Positions 9,453 through 19,441 of a stretch of 64,000 bases of DNA are shown in pieces. The stretch's first letter is position 1. Each line of letters begins with the position of its first letter. The translations under genes were made by a program, and so were the position numbers. This DNA is from Pseudomonas kairouanensis. Its GTDB lineage: Bacteria; Pseudomonadota; Gammaproteobacteria; Pseudomonadales; Pseudomonadaceae. Under the pieces are notes generated by a model. The model saw only the letters and a list, made by a program, of their open reading frames with translations. It was not told where the DNA came from and searched no databases. Location of the stretch: assembly GCF_004682055.1 (NCBI RefSeq), contig NZ_QUZU01000011.1:105964-169963 (forward strand), written 5' to 3'.

Positions 9453-10595
9453 ATGCGTTGGGCGACTTATTTCGCCGTGTTGGCCTCGGTCCTCAGTGTG
9501 GGCCTGGCCTTGGGCGTCAGCATGCCGCTGGTGTCTCTGCGTCTGGAAGGCTGGGGCTATGGCAGTTTTGCCATTGGCGTGATGGCCGCCATGCCCGCAT
9601 TTGGTGTGTTGCTGGGGGCAAAGCTCTCCAGCCGCTTGGCTGCGTGGCTGGGCACTGCCAATCTGATGCGTTTGTGTCTGTGGGGTGGCGCGGTGTCCAT
9701 CGGCTTGCTGGCGATTCTGCCCAGCTACCCGGTGTGGCTGGTGCTGCGCTTGATGATCGGGGTAATCCTGACCATCGTGTTTGTCCTGGGCGAAAGCTGG
9801 ATCAACCAGTTGGTGGTGGAGCAGTGGCGCGGCAGGCTGGTGGCGTTGTATGGGTGCAGTTATGCCCTGAGCCAACTGTCGGGCCCGTTGCTGTTGGGGG
9901 TGATCGGCACCGACCATGACTATGGTTTCTGGGTTGGCGTGGCGTTGTTGGTGGTGGCACCGATTCTGTTGTTGGGCCGCTCCGGTGCGCCCACCGCCGA
10001 TGCCTTCAGCGTCACGTTTGCTGATCTGTGGCGCTTCTGCCTGAGCCTGCCGGCGATTGCCTGGGCGGTAGCGCTCTTTGCGGCGTTCGAAGCGATGATT
10101 CTGACGCTGCTACCGGTGTATTGCCTGCAACAGGGCTTCAACGCCGAGGTCGCCTTGGCCATGGTCAGCACAGTGGTGGTCGGCGACGCGCTTTTGCAAT
10201 TGCCCATTGGCGCACTGGCGGACTACCTGCCGCGACGCATGTTGTTCTTGGGGTGTGCCGTGCTGTTGCTGGTGTCGAGCCTGGCAATTCCACTGGTATT
10301 GCATACGCCGCTGATCTGGCCGGTGTGGGTATTGTTCGGCGCCAGTGCCGGCGGGTTGTTCACGCTGTCGTTGATCCTTATTGGAGAGCGTTACCGAGAC
10401 GATGCGTTGGTGCGCGCCAATGCACATGTGGCGCAACTGTGGGGGATTGGCTGCTTGATCGGGCCGTTGGTGGCCGGTGCAGGTAGCCAGTGGGTCAGCG
10501 GGCATGCACTACCGTTTCTGATGGCGGCCGGTGCGTTGGGCTTGGTGGCGTTGTTGCTGCGCCAAGGCGCATTTGGGGCTGCACAGCCAGCCTGA
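9453..10595 (+). CDS. MFS transporter (YcaD-like)
   Basis: A 380-residue inner-membrane major facilitator with about twelve hydrophobic segments. It starts MRWATYFAVLASVLSVGLA; the open frame runs upstream into the REP repeat, so the ATG at 9453, preceded by AGGAGCG, is the true start. An arginine-rich loop (SSRLAAWLGTANLMRL) follows the second or third helix as in MFS proteins, and GESWINQLVVEQWRGR resembles the YcaD/sugar-like subgroup. The substrate is unknown. Position matches P. aeruginosa PA5311. Confidence 0.85.
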   Translation: MRWATYFAVLASVLSVGLALGVSMPLVSLRLEGWGYGSFAIGVMAAMPAFGVLLGAKLSSRLAAWLGTANLMRLCLWGGAVSIGLLAILPSYPVWLVLRLMIGVILTIVFVLGESWINQLVVEQWRGRLVALYGCSYALSQLSGPLLLGVIGTDHDYGFWVGVALLVVAPILLLGRSGAPTADAFSVTFADLWRFCLSLPAIAWAVALFAAFEAMILTLLPVYCLQQGFNAEVALAMVSTVVVGDALLQLPIGALADYLPRRMLFLGCAVLLLVSSLAIPLVLHTPLIWPVWVLFGASAGGLFTLSLILIGERYRDDALVRANAHVAQLWGIGCLIGPLVAGAGSQWVSGHALPFLMAAGALGLVALLLRQGAFGAAQPA

Positions 10596-10632
10596 GTTTG
10601 GAATACAGCCAGAAATGTGGGAGGTGTGGTTC

Positions 10633-12201
10633 TTAGAGCATGCGTTCCAGGCCTACGCTAGTGGCAAACCATGCGTTGAACCTGCGCCACCAGCTCCCCG
10701 GCTCGCGGTCCAGGGTGTGCAGTTGGCCGTCATCCTCGGTTACCCACACCACCTGGCCATCCTGCAATTTCGCCTCATAACTCAACGCCGGTGCCATGCC
10801 CTGCAACGCCAGGTTGCGCACATGCTCCGCCAGCTCCGGGCTGTCCACCAGTACGCCGACTTCGGTGTTCCACAGGACGGAGCGCGGGTCGAAGTTGAAC
10901 GAACCGATAAACGACTTTTCCCGATCAAAGATCATGGCCTTGCTGTGCAGGCTGGAGTCCGAGCCGCGAAAGGTGCCGCGTCGAAACAGATGAGGGCCGC
11001 TGCCACCGCCGCCATCGCCCGGTTGGCGACGCAGCTCATAGAGTTTCACTCCATGTTCCAGCAACGCCTTGCGATACGGCGCGTAGCCACCGTGCACGGC
11101 CGGTACGTCGGTAGCCTCCAGGGAGTTGGTCAGCAGGCTCACCGACACCCCCGCGTCAGCGCGGCCCGTGAGGTACACCAGCCCCGGCTCTCCGGGCACG
11201 AAGTACGCCGAGACCATCATCAGCTCGCGGCTTACCCCTTCCAGCTGCGGCGCCAGTTGGGTGGTGAGCAGCAGCCTGGGGTCCGGCTCGGCCGTGGCCA
11301 GCACCTTGCTCGGTGCGTCCCACAAGGCCTGGTTCCAGGCCCAGATCAACTCGCGGCGCCAGATGTGCATGCGCGGTTGGGTCTGGTAGGTGCGCAAGCG
11401 GTTGTACAGCGCATGATTCTGCTGGCGCGATTCGGCCAGCGACGCTTGCAAGCGCTCGCGCACGGCGGTCAGGTCGCCTTTGGATGGGCTGATGGACACA
11501 AAGTCATCAATCGGCTTGCTCAGGGCACTGTTCCAGTACTGGTCAAAGCTGTGCCCGAGTTGCTCGGCCACCGGGCCCACGCTGAGCATGTCGATGTCGG
11601 TGAAGTTCAGGCTGGGCTCGGCGTCGAAATACTCATCCCCCAGGTTGCGCCCGCCCACGATGGCCACGCTGTTGTCTGCCAGCCACAGCTTGTTGTGCAT
11701 GCGCCGATGTTGCAGCGACAGGTTGAACAAACGGCCCATGGCTCGGGTAACGCCGGTACTGCGGCCCAGGTGCAGCGGGTTGAACAGGCGGATTTCGATC
11801 TGGGGGTGGGCGGCAAGGGTGGCGATTATTTGATCGAGGCCGTCGCTGGTGGTGTCGTCCAGCAGGATGCGTACCCGCACGCCACGGTCGGCGGCCTTGA
11901 GCAGTTCATCCACCAGCATGCGCGTGCTGATGCCGTCGTGGACGATGTAGTACTGCAAGTCGAGGCTGGTCTGGGCGTTGCGGATCAGCTCGGCACGGGC
12001 CATGAAGGCCTCGCTGCTGTTGGGCAGCAGGCGAAAGCCGGAGCGACCCTGGTAGGGCGCGGCCTGGGCCTGGATCGAGCGGCCGAAGGACGATTGCGCA
12101 GCGGGCAGGGCGTCGCTGGGGATGCGCGGTGTACTCACCGTCGCGCAGCCGCCCAGCGCCAGGGCTCCCAACAGGAAAAACGGTAATAGCCGTTGCATCA
12201 T
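10633..12201 (-). CDS. Phospholipase D family lipoprotein
   Basis: About 522 residues with two HKD catalytic motifs: HNKLWLADNSVAIVGGRN in the first half and LHSKAMIFDREKSFIGSFNFD in the second, as in YmdC/ClsC-like cardiolipin synthases. A lipoprotein signal ends in the lipobox LALGGC, so it should be anchored to a membrane from the periplasmic side. It may transfer or cleave phosphatidyl groups; substrate not deducible. Three candidate starts (TTG 12204, ATG 12201, ATG 12198) lie in a row; I prefer the first ATG. Convergent with the MFS gene. Confidence 0.88.
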   Translation of the reverse strand: MMQRLLPFFLLGALALGGCATVSTPRIPSDALPAAQSSFGRSIQAQAAPYQGRSGFRLLPNSSEAFMARAELIRNAQTSLDLQYYIVHDGISTRMLVDELLKAADRGVRVRILLDDTTSDGLDQIIATLAAHPQIEIRLFNPLHLGRSTGVTRAMGRLFNLSLQHRRMHNKLWLADNSVAIVGGRNLGDEYFDAEPSLNFTDIDMLSVGPVAEQLGHSFDQYWNSALSKPIDDFVSISPSKGDLTAVRERLQASLAESRQQNHALYNRLRTYQTQPRMHIWRRELIWAWNQALWDAPSKVLATAEPDPRLLLTTQLAPQLEGVSRELMMVSAYFVPGEPGLVYLTGRADAGVSVSLLTNSLEATDVPAVHGGYAPYRKALLEHGVKLYELRRQPGDGGGGSGPHLFRRGTFRGSDSSLHSKAMIFDREKSFIGSFNFDPRSVLWNTEVGVLVDSPELAEHVRNLALQGMAPALSYEAKLQDGQVVWVTEDDGQLHTLDREPGSWWRRFNAWFATSVGLERML

Positions 12202-12263
12202 CAAGGGAGTCGCTTCCAGATCAGGGCGGTTGTCGGCATATGACGGCTATTTCCCGCGAAAGG

Positions 12264-13697
12264 TCAGTCCAGCGTGTCGGCCAGTATCTTGATGGCGGCG
12301 GCACCGACCTTGCGCACGGCTTCTTCAATCTGTGGGGTTGGCTTGGCAGCGTAGTTCATGCGCAGGCAATTACGGTACTTGCCCGAAGCAGAAAAGATGC
12401 TGCCCACCGCCACCTGGACCCCTTGCCCCACCAAGACCCGATTGAGCTTAAGCGTGTCAAAGCCTTCGGGCAGCTCGATCCAGAGCATAAAGCTGCCTTG
12501 GGGCCGACTGGCGCGGGTGCCCGCCGGGAAATAGCGGCTGACCCAATCAAGCATCAGGTCGCGATTGCGTTGGTATTGGGTGCGCATCCGCCGCAAATGC
12601 GGTTCGAAGTGCCCGCCTTTGAGAAATTCGGCAATCGCAATCTGCGGCTGCGTGGCGGTGGAGCCGGTGCTGATGTATTTCATGTGCAGCACGCGTTCAA
12701 GGTAACGGCCCGGTGCAACCCAGCCAATGCGCAGGCCCGGCGCAAGCGTTTTCGAGAACGAACTGCACAGCAGCACACGGCCGTCTTCGTCAAAGGACTT
12801 GATGGTGCGCGGGCGTGGGTAGCTGTAGGCCAATTCGCCATACACATCGTCTTCAATGACTGCCACGTCAAAGCGCTGGGCCAGGGTGAGCAGCGCCCGC
12901 TTGCGCGCCTCCGGCATGATGTAGCCCAAGGGGTTGTTGCAGTTGGGGGTCAGTTGGATGACCTTGATGGGCCACTGTTCCAGCGCCAGTTCCAACGCTT
13001 CGAGGCTGATACCGGTGATGGGGTCGGTGGGGATTTCCAGGGCCTTCATGCCCAGGCCCTTGAGGGTCTGCATGGCCCCGTGAAAGCTGGGGGAGTCTAC
13101 TGCGACGATATCGCCGGGATCGCAGATGGCATGGATGCTGGCGGACAGCGCCTCATGGCAGCCCGTGGTGATCACGATGTCTTCGGCGGTCAGTTGGCAG
13201 CCGGAATCCAGTGACAGTCGGGCGATTTGTTCGCGTAATTCCATACAGCCGAGGATGTTGTCGTAATACAGACCGGGCAGGTCCTGGCGGCGGCTCACAC
13301 GGGCCAGGCTGCGCAGCAGGGGTTTGAGGGTGGGTGACAGCACATCCGGCATGCCGCGCCCCATCTGTATGACATCTTTGCGCGGCACCGCGCGAATCAG
13401 CTCCAGCACCTGGTCCCATTGGGAGATTTCCACCGGTCGCTGCGCCGGGCGACCCACTTCCGGCAAGGCCGGCAACTCACGGCCCACGGGCACGAAGTAG
13501 CCGGATTTGGGCTTGGGCATCGCCAGGCCGTTGTCTTCCAGCAACCGATACGCCTGCTGCACGGTACTCAGGCTGACCCCATGCTCGACGCTGAGCGCCC
13601 GTACCGAAGGCAGTCGGTCGCCAGGGCGATAGAAGCCTTGTTCGATGCGGGTGCCCAGCAAGTCGGCGAGGTTGACGTATAGGGTCATGGCGGCCAC
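12264..13697 (-). CDS. MocR-type GntR/aminotransferase regulator
   Basis: A 477-residue fusion of an N-terminal GntR winged helix (residues about 10-75: RIEQGFYRPGDRLPSVRAL, then GVSLSTVQQAYRLLEDNG) and a fold-type I aminotransferase domain with the PLP lysine in SFSKTLAPGLRIGW. MocR proteins bind PLP or its amino-acid adduct and regulate nearby genes. The divergent neighbour is a small DUF1127 gene, a likely target. An alternative start three codons in (MTLYVNLADLLG) is possible. GntR/MocR assignment is firm; the ligand and regulon are unknown. Confidence 0.9.
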   Translation of the reverse strand: MAAMTLYVNLADLLGTRIEQGFYRPGDRLPSVRALSVEHGVSLSTVQQAYRLLEDNGLAMPKPKSGYFVPVGRELPALPEVGRPAQRPVEISQWDQVLELIRAVPRKDVIQMGRGMPDVLSPTLKPLLRSLARVSRRQDLPGLYYDNILGCMELREQIARLSLDSGCQLTAEDIVITTGCHEALSASIHAICDPGDIVAVDSPSFHGAMQTLKGLGMKALEIPTDPITGISLEALELALEQWPIKVIQLTPNCNNPLGYIMPEARKRALLTLAQRFDVAVIEDDVYGELAYSYPRPRTIKSFDEDGRVLLCSSFSKTLAPGLRIGWVAPGRYLERVLHMKYISTGSTATQPQIAIAEFLKGGHFEPHLRRMRTQYQRNRDLMLDWVSRYFPAGTRASRPQGSFMLWIELPEGFDTLKLNRVLVGQGVQVAVGSIFSASGKYRNCLRMNYAAKPTPQIEEAVRKVGAAAIKILADTLD

Positions 13698-13854
13698 TCC
13701 CAGGGGACCAGTACAGATAGGTGGAAAATACAGGATTCAGCCATCCAAAGGCAGTATCTGTATGGATTTAATAAAAGTAGGGTGAATCTGTAATGGTTTG
13801 CCCGGCGGGCCCATTCTTGTCACTCAAGGCAACACGCCACTGAGGGGCAGCAAA

Positions 13855-14079
13855 ATGAAGGGCATGAGCGATGTGCGGCTGGCGGTATACCGCCAGGAAC
13901 TGGAAGTACGGCAGGAGCGCGCAGTCTCTGCGCCGACCGATAGCCGCTGGGGGCTGTTCTGGCGCCGTCGCCACACGCGCAAAGCCTTGTTGGAGCTGAC
14001 CTGCGAACAGCTTAAGGATGTGGGGCTGACCGCTGAAGAGGCGCGCCAGGAAGGGTCGAAACCCTTCTGGCGCAGCTGA
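13855..14079 (+). CDS. Small DUF1127 protein
   Basis: A 74-residue protein with the DUF1127 pattern at the C-terminal half: WRRRHTRKALLELTCEQLKD, then VGLTAEEARQEGSKPFW. Arginine-rich DUF1127 proteins have been tied to phosphate, carbon and stress responses or RNA binding in other bacteria. The ATG at 13855 has GAGGGGC ahead of it; the open frame extends upstream but without a ribosome site. It is divergent to the MocR gene and almost touches the convergent flavoprotein gene. Confidence 0.85.
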   Translation: MKGMSDVRLAVYRQELEVRQERAVSAPTDSRWGLFWRRRHTRKALLELTCEQLKDVGLTAEEARQEGSKPFWRS

Positions 14080-14080
14080 T

Positions 14081-15373
14081 TCATACCAGTTCTTTGAGTC
14101 GGTGCCAGAGCATCCCCAGCGCCAGCAACGGCGAGCGCAAGTGCTTGCCGCCGGGGAAGGTGATGTGCGGCACCTGGGCAAACAGGTCGAAGCGCCCCTG
14201 TTGCTGGCCGCTGATGGCCTCGGCCAGCAGCTTGCCCGCCAGGTGTGTGGCGTTGAGGCCGTGGCCTGCGTAGGCCTGGGCGTAGTACACGTTGGAGTGG
14301 TCGGCCAGTCGGCCAATCTGCGGCAGCCGGTTGGCGCCGATGCCGATCATGCCGCCCCACTGGTAGTCGAGCTTCACGTCGGCCAATTGCGGGAAAACCT
14401 TGAGCATCTTGGGCCGCATATAGGCGCCGATGTCCTGGGGATCACGCCCGGAGTAATGGCACGCACCGCCGAACAGCAGGCGCTTGTCTGCAGACAGCCG
14501 GAAGTAATCCACCGTTACCCGCTGGTCACACACTGCCATGTTCTGCGGCAACAGGCTGGCTGCCTGGGCGTGGCTCAACGGCTCGGTGGCGATGATGTAG
14601 CTGCCGGCGGGCAGCACCTTGCCGCCCAGTTGTGGGTTGAGGCCATTGAGGTAGGCGTTGCAGGCCAGTACCAATGTCTTGGCACGCACACTGCCTTTGG
14701 CGGTATGCACCTTGACCTCGGGGCCATAGTCGATGCGGGTGACTTCGGACTGCTCGAACAGCTTCACGCCCAGTTGCTGCGCGACGGCCGCTTCGCCGAG
14801 GGCCAGGTTGAGCGGATGCAGGTGGCCGGACCCCATGTCGATCATGCCGCCCACGTAGCGCTCGGAGCCGATCACGCTGCTCATCTCACCCGCTTGCAAC
14901 AGGCGCACCTCATGGCGATAGCCGAGGCTGCGCAATTCTTCGGCGTCTTCGGCCAGGCCTTGCAGGTCGCGGGGCTTGTTGGCGAGGTCGCAGTAGCCCC
15001 AGGTCAAGTCGCAGGGGATCTGGAAGCGCTCGACGCGCTCGCGCACAATCTCAACGGCTTCCAGGCCCATCAGCTTCATCTGGCGCACGCCGTCGGTGCC
15101 GATGACGTTGGCGAACTGGTCCAGCCCATGGCCGACGCCGCGAATCAACTGGCCGCCATTGCGCCCGCTGGCGCCCCAGCCGACCTTGCGGGCCTCCAGC
15201 AACACCACGCTAAAGCCGCGCTCAGCCAGCTCCAAAGCCGTATTGAGCCCCGAATACCCGCCGCCAATCACGCACACATCGGCAATCACTTCGCCGCTCA
15301 ACACCGGGTAATCGGGTTGCGGCACGCTGCTGGCGGCGTAGTAGGAAGTGGTGTGCCGGGCGCTGGCAGTCAT
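14081..15373 (-). CDS. FAD-dependent oxidoreductase, gamma-glutamylputrescine oxidase-like
   Basis: A 430-residue DAO-family flavoprotein. The FAD-binding start is VCVIGGGYSGLNTALELAER, followed by LLEARKVGWGASGRNGG and the C-terminal FAD loop YYAQAYAGHGLNATHLAGK. Length and motifs fit PuuB/GabB-like enzymes that oxidise gamma-glutamylputrescine; the aldehyde dehydrogenase at 7803 could take the next step. Substrate is inferred from context. The ATG at 15373 (MTASARHTTSYYAA) is preferred over longer upstream frames, which run across the divergent YkgJ gene. Confidence 0.87.
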   Translation of the reverse strand: MTASARHTTSYYAASSVPQPDYPVLSGEVIADVCVIGGGYSGLNTALELAERGFSVVLLEARKVGWGASGRNGGQLIRGVGHGLDQFANVIGTDGVRQMKLMGLEAVEIVRERVERFQIPCDLTWGYCDLANKPRDLQGLAEDAEELRSLGYRHEVRLLQAGEMSSVIGSERYVGGMIDMGSGHLHPLNLALGEAAVAQQLGVKLFEQSEVTRIDYGPEVKVHTAKGSVRAKTLVLACNAYLNGLNPQLGGKVLPAGSYIIATEPLSHAQAASLLPQNMAVCDQRVTVDYFRLSADKRLLFGGACHYSGRDPQDIGAYMRPKMLKVFPQLADVKLDYQWGGMIGIGANRLPQIGRLADHSNVYYAQAYAGHGLNATHLAGKLLAEAISGQQQGRFDLFAQVPHITFPGGKHLRSPLLALGMLWHRLKELV

Positions 15374-15488
15374 GGGGAGCATCCCTGTTTGGAAAATTTG
15401 ACGCAGGATACAGCGGTCGGACGAAGCTGTCTCACCGGGGGCTTTTGCGGCAGAATCCACGCCTATTCGCCGTTCGGTACCTGTGTCG

Positions 15489-15842
15489 ATGAGTTGCAAC
15501 AGCCAGAAAATCAGCACACTGCGCAGGCAGATCCCTTCGTTCGAGTGTGTTCCCGGCTGCCACGACTGCTGTGGGCCGGTGACCACCTCGCCCGAGGAAA
15601 TGTCGCGCCTGCCGCGCAAGACCGCCGCCGAACAGGACGCAGCCATGGACGAGCTGAACTGTGTGCACCTGGGGCCCAACGGCTGCACCGTGTATGACGA
15701 GCGGCCGTTGATCTGCCGGTTGTTCGGTACCACCAAGACCTTGCCATGCCCCAATGGGCGCCGCCCGGTGGAGCTGATTCACCCGCGGGTGGAGAAGCAG
15801 ATCCATGAGTACATGGCCAGTACCCGGCAGGTATTGGTCTAA
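15489..15842 (+). CDS. YkgJ-family cysteine cluster protein
   Basis: A 117-residue protein with eight-cysteine-type spacing of the YkgJ/CxxCxxCC family: CVPGCHDCCG near residue 20, LNCVHLGPNGCTVYDERPLICR in the middle (CxxY-P--CR) and a last cysteine in LPCPNGRR. These are thought to bind zinc or an iron-sulfur cluster; function unknown. A GTG two codons upstream (15483) is an alternative start. Divergent from the flavoprotein gene with about 115 bases between. Confidence 0.85.
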   Translation: MSCNSQKISTLRRQIPSFECVPGCHDCCGPVTTSPEEMSRLPRKTAAEQDAAMDELNCVHLGPNGCTVYDERPLICRLFGTTKTLPCPNGRRPVELIHPRVEKQIHEYMASTRQVLV

Positions 15843-15860
15843 CAGGTGTACTCGGTTTAA

Positions 15861-15886
15861 ATGTGGGAGCGGACTTGCTCCCACAT
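15861..15886. repeat. Single short REP hairpin
   Basis: ATGTGGGAGC and GCTCCCACAT pair perfectly around a 6-base loop, a shortened form of the repeats at 9323 and elsewhere. It sits between convergent YkgJ and Lrp genes and may act as a terminator. Confidence 0.75.
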
Positions 15887-15903
15887 TTGACCGCGTTGTG
15901 CCC

Positions 15904-16392
15904 TCAGTCCGGGATCGGGAGGTTCAGGCTCTCTTTCACCTCTTCCATCACGATATAGCTCTTGGATTCGCGCACATGGGGCAGCTTTAGCAGAATGTCG
16001 CCGAGCAATTTGCGGTACGACGCCATCTCCGAAATACGCGCTTTGACCAGGTAATCGAAATCCCCCGACACCAGGTGGCACTCCAGCACATGGGGTAACT
16101 TCAGCACCGCGCGGCGGAACTCCTCGAAGGTGTCGCCAGACTTGTAATCCAGGCTGATCTCGACAAATACCAGCAAACTCCCCTTCAAATGCTGGGGATT
16201 GAGCCGTGCGTTGTAGCCCATGATGATCCCCTCGCGCTCCAGCCGACGCACGCGCTCGGTGCACGGCGTGGTCGACAGCCCGACCTTTTCGCCCAACTCC
16301 GTGAACGAAATTCGCCCGTCGGTTTGCAGGATGCGCAGGATGTTACGGTCGATCTTGTCCAGCTCCCGCTTGGTCTGGGTGTTGGTACGCAT
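15904..16392 (-). CDS. dadR: Lrp/AsnC-family regulator of the dad operon
   Basis: A 162-residue Lrp-type regulator: N-terminal helix-turn-helix (LDKIDRNILRILQTDGRI, GEKVGLSTTPCTERVRRLE) and a C-terminal RAM effector domain (VFVEISLDYKSGDTF, CHLVSGDFDYLVKARI). The ATG at 16392 (MRTNTQTKRELDKID) gives the usual length. It is divergent from dadA with a 156-base gap, which fits the known alanine-responsive activator of dadAX in Pseudomonas; the gene name rests on this context. Confidence 0.88.
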   Translation of the reverse strand: MRTNTQTKRELDKIDRNILRILQTDGRISFTELGEKVGLSTTPCTERVRRLEREGIIMGYNARLNPQHLKGSLLVFVEISLDYKSGDTFEEFRRAVLKLPHVLECHLVSGDFDYLVKARISEMASYRKLLGDILLKLPHVRESKSYIVMEEVKESLNLPIPD

Positions 16393-16548
16393 AGGGGATA
16401 CGCCTCTGTGAAAAGGGTTTTTGCCGAGAATTGTCGCCAAATATAGGCACTTATATAGTGAAATGCACTGGCAATAGTTTTTTACACTGCGCCCATCATT
16501 GCTCGAATAACACACGTCAGCGGTCAAGCCCGCGATGAGGATCTAAAA

Positions 16549-17850
16549 ATGCGCGTTCTGGTATTGGGTAGCGGTGTCATTGGGGTGACCAGTGCCTACT
16601 ATTTGGCGCGGGCCGGGTTTGAAGTGGTCGTGGTGGACCGTCAGCCTGCCGCTGCCATGGAAACCAGTTTCGCCAACGCAGGGCAGGTGTCCCCAGGCTA
16701 CGCTTCGCCTTGGGCCGCGCCGGGCGTGCCGCTCAAGGCCATCAAGTGGCTGCTGCAACGCCATGCGCCATTGGCCATCAAGGCCACCGCCGATATCGAT
16801 CAATACCTGTGGATGGCGCAGATGCTGCGCAACTGCACCGCCAGCCGCTATGCCGTGAACAAAGAGCGCATGGTGCGCCTGTCCGAATACAGCCGCGACT
16901 GTCTCGACGAACTGCGCGCCGAGACCGGCATTGCCTATGAAGGCCGCAGCCTCGGGACGACCCAGCTGTTCCGCACCCAGGCCCAGCTTGATGGTGCCGC
17001 CAAGGATATCGCCGTGCTGAAAGAGTCCGGCGTGCCCTTTGAACTGCTCGACCGCGCCGGCATTGCCCGGGTTGAACCGGCCCTGGCCAGCGTCACCGAT
17101 ATCCTCGCCGGTGCCCTGCGCCTGCCGAATGACCAGACTGGCGACTGCCAGATGTTCACCACGCGCCTGGCCGACATGTGCAAGCAACTGGGCGTGGAGT
17201 TCCGTTTCGAGCAAGACATCCAGCGCCTCGACTACGCCGGTGAGCGCATCAATGGCGTATGGATCGACGGCACGCTGGAAACCGCCGACCGCTACGTGCT
17301 GGCCCTCGGCAGCTACTCGCCGAAGCTGCTCAAGCCGCTGGGGATCAAGGCGCCGGTGTACCCGCTCAAGGGTTACTCGCTGACCGTGCCGATCACCAAC
17401 CCGGCAATGGCTCCAACCTCGACCATTCTCGACGAGACCTACAAGGTCGCGATCACCCGTTTCGACAACCGCATCCGCGTCGGCGGCATGGCTGAAATAG
17501 CCGGTTTTGACCTGTCGCTCAACCCGCGCCGACGCGAAACCCTGGAGATGATCGTCAACGACCTTTATCCTCAGGGCGGCGATTTGAGCGAGGCCACATT
17601 CTGGACCGGGTTACGCCCGACCACACCTGACGGCACGCCGATTGTCGGTGCCACCCCGTTCAAGAACCTGTTCCTGAACACCGGCCATGGCACCCTCGGT
17701 TGGACCATGGCCTGTGGCTCCGGTCGCTTGCTGGCCGACCTGATGGCGAAGAAAACGCCGCAGATCAGCGCCGCAGGCCTCGATATTTCCCGTTACGGCA
17801 ACCCTCAGGAGTCTGCAAGACATGTCAATCCAGCGCCAGCTCACCAATGA
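16549..17850 (+). CDS. dadA: D-amino acid dehydrogenase small subunit
   Basis: A 433-residue FAD enzyme that oxidises D-alanine and other D-amino acids to keto acids, feeding electrons to the respiratory chain. The N-terminus [20 protein letters not shown] is the FAD site, followed by the DadA-typical [21 protein letters not shown]; the C-terminal part has [19 protein letters not shown]. Length equals known DadA proteins. It begins the dadA-ridA-dadX operon for alanine breakdown and overlaps the ridA start by 29 bases. Confidence 0.96.
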   Translation: MRVLVLGSGVIGVTSAYYLARAGFEVVVVDRQPAAAMETSFANAGQVSPGYASPWAAPGVPLKAIKWLLQRHAPLAIKATADIDQYLWMAQMLRNCTASRYAVNKERMVRLSEYSRDCLDELRAETGIAYEGRSLGTTQLFRTQAQLDGAAKDIAVLKESGVPFELLDRAGIARVEPALASVTDILAGALRLPNDQTGDCQMFTTRLADMCKQLGVEFRFEQDIQRLDYAGERINGVWIDGTLETADRYVLALGSYSPKLLKPLGIKAPVYPLKGYSLTVPITNPAMAPTSTILDETYKVAITRFDNRIRVGGMAEIAGFDLSLNPRRRETLEMIVNDLYPQGGDLSEATFWTGLRPTTPDGTPIVGATPFKNLFLNTGHGTLGWTMACGSGRLLADLMAKKTPQISAAGLDISRYGNPQESARHVNPAPAHQ

Positions 17851-18175
17851 GCGCATGAGCCAGATCGTAGTCCACAGCGGTACCGTGTATCTGGCAGGGC
17901 AAGTCGGCGACGACATGAGCGCCGGGATTGAACAACAGACCCGTGAAACCCTGGCCAATATCGAGCGATTGCTGGACCTGGCCGGCACCGACAAGAGCAG
18001 GTTGCTGTCGGTGACCATTTACCTCAAGGACATCGACGCCGACTTTGCCGGTATGAACGCGGTGTGGGACAAGTGGTTGCCCAAAGGCGTCGCTCCGGCC
18101 CGTGCCACGGTTGAAGCCAAGCTGTGCGAACCGCAAATCCTGGTAGAGCTGTCCGTGGTGGCTGCGCTGCCTTAA
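17822..18175 (+). CDS. RidA-family enamine/imine deaminase
   Basis: A 117-residue RidA/YjgF/UK114 protein. Typical elements are [20 protein letters not shown], the middle block [24 protein letters not shown] and the catalytic-arginine region [17 protein letters not shown]. RidA proteins hydrolyse reactive enamines and imines released by PLP enzymes and amino-acid oxidases, which fits its place between DadA (makes iminopyruvate) and alanine racemase. It starts inside the dadA 3' end, so translational coupling is likely. Confidence 0.92.
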   Translation: MSIQRQLTNERMSQIVVHSGTVYLAGQVGDDMSAGIEQQTRETLANIERLLDLAGTDKSRLLSVTIYLKDIDADFAGMNAVWDKWLPKGVAPARATVEAKLCEPQILVELSVVAALP

Positions 18176-18189
18176 ACAACGATCCTCTC

Positions 18190-18224
18190 CCGGTGCCGAG
18201 CTGTCTGTCGGTACCGGTTTTTTT
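18190..18224 (+). terminator. Terminator-like hairpin between ridA and dadX
   Basis: CCGGTGCCGA and TCGGTACCGG form a 10-bp stem with one mismatch, followed at once by seven T. It looks like a rho-independent terminator inside what is usually one operon, so it may reduce dadX transcription relative to dadA-ridA. Confidence 0.75.
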
Positions 18225-18251
18225 CACCTTGCCGCCTAGAAGCCTGCCGCC

Positions 18252-19325
18252 ATGCGTCCTGCCCGTGCCCTGATCGACCTCCAAGCCCTGCGCCACAACT
18301 ACCAACTGGCCCGTGAAGTGACCGGGGCCAAGGCCCTTGCCGTGGTCAAGGCCGATGCCTATGGCCATGGGGCCGTGCGCGTGGCCCAGGCGTTGGAGGC
18401 TGAGGCTGACGGTTTTGCCGTGGCCTGTATCGAGGAAGCGCTGGAATTGCGCGCCGCCGGTATCCGTGCGCCCGTGCTGCTGTTGGAAGGTTTCTTTGAG
18501 GCCGACGAACTGCCGCTGATCATCGAGCATGATTTGTGGTGCGTAGTGCATTCGCTGTGGCAGTTGGAGGCCATCGAGCAGGCCAGGCTGAGCAAGCCGC
18601 TGACCGTCTGGCTCAAGCTCGATTCGGGCATGCACCGTGTTGGCCTGCATCCCAAGGATTACCAAGAGGCCTACCAGCGGCTGCTGGCCAGCGGCAAAGT
18701 GGCCAAGATCGTGTTGATGAGCCACTTCGCCCGCGCCGATGAACTCGATTGCGTACGTAGCGAGGAACAAGTGGCGGTATTCGAAGCGGCGCGCCAAGGC
18801 CTATCGGCCGAAGTGAGCCTGCGCAACTCGCCATCGGTGATGGGCTGGCCGAATGTGGCCAGCGACTGGGTACGGCCGGGCATCATGCTCTACGGCGCCA
18901 CGCCGTTTGGCGAAGACCAGGCCGTGGCCGCGCGTTTGCAGCCGGTAATGACCCTGGAATCGAAAGTGATCTGCGTGCGTGAGCTGCCGGCCGGCGAGCC
19001 AGTGGGCTACGGCGCTAGGTTTATCACGCCCAAACCGATGCGCATTGGTGTGGTTGCCATGGGCTATGCCGACGGTTACCCACGCCATGCGCCAACTGGA
19101 ACGCCGGTGCTGGTGGCCGGGCAGCGCAGCCAATTGCTCGGCCGCGTGTCCATGGACATGCTGTGCATCGACCTGACGGACGTGCCCCAGGCCGGTCTGG
19201 GCTCCACGGTGGAACTGTGGGGCAAAAACATCCTCGCCAGCGACATTGCCGTCGCCGCCGAAACCATCCCCTACCAGATCTTTTGCAACCTGCGCCGGGT
19301 GCCAAGGCTCTATTCCGGGGATTGA
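18252..19325 (+). CDS. dadX: Catabolic alanine racemase
   Basis: A 357-residue PLP enzyme converting L- and D-alanine. The PLP lysine is in [14 protein letters not shown] near residue 33, and the second catalytic tyrosine region appears as VGYGARF and [24 protein letters not shown] is another family block. Placement after dadA and ridA marks it as the catabolic DadX rather than the biosynthetic Alr. It is separated from ridA by a terminator-like hairpin. Confidence 0.94.
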   Translation: MRPARALIDLQALRHNYQLAREVTGAKALAVVKADAYGHGAVRVAQALEAEADGFAVACIEEALELRAAGIRAPVLLLEGFFEADELPLIIEHDLWCVVHSLWQLEAIEQARLSKPLTVWLKLDSGMHRVGLHPKDYQEAYQRLLASGKVAKIVLMSHFARADELDCVRSEEQVAVFEAARQGLSAEVSLRNSPSVMGWPNVASDWVRPGIMLYGATPFGEDQAVAARLQPVMTLESKVICVRELPAGEPVGYGARFITPKPMRIGVVAMGYADGYPRHAPTGTPVLVAGQRSQLLGRVSMDMLCIDLTDVPQAGLGSTVELWGKNILASDIAVAAETIPYQIFCNLRRVPRLYSGD

Positions 19326-19441
19326 TCCCCAGGTACGAACGCCGCAGCCTGGGATTTAGGCCCAAGTGTTGTAAATACTGAACGCTGTCGCCATGATAAC
19401 GCTCAATTACAACAAAGCCTGAATCCTAGGAGGCTCCTGCA

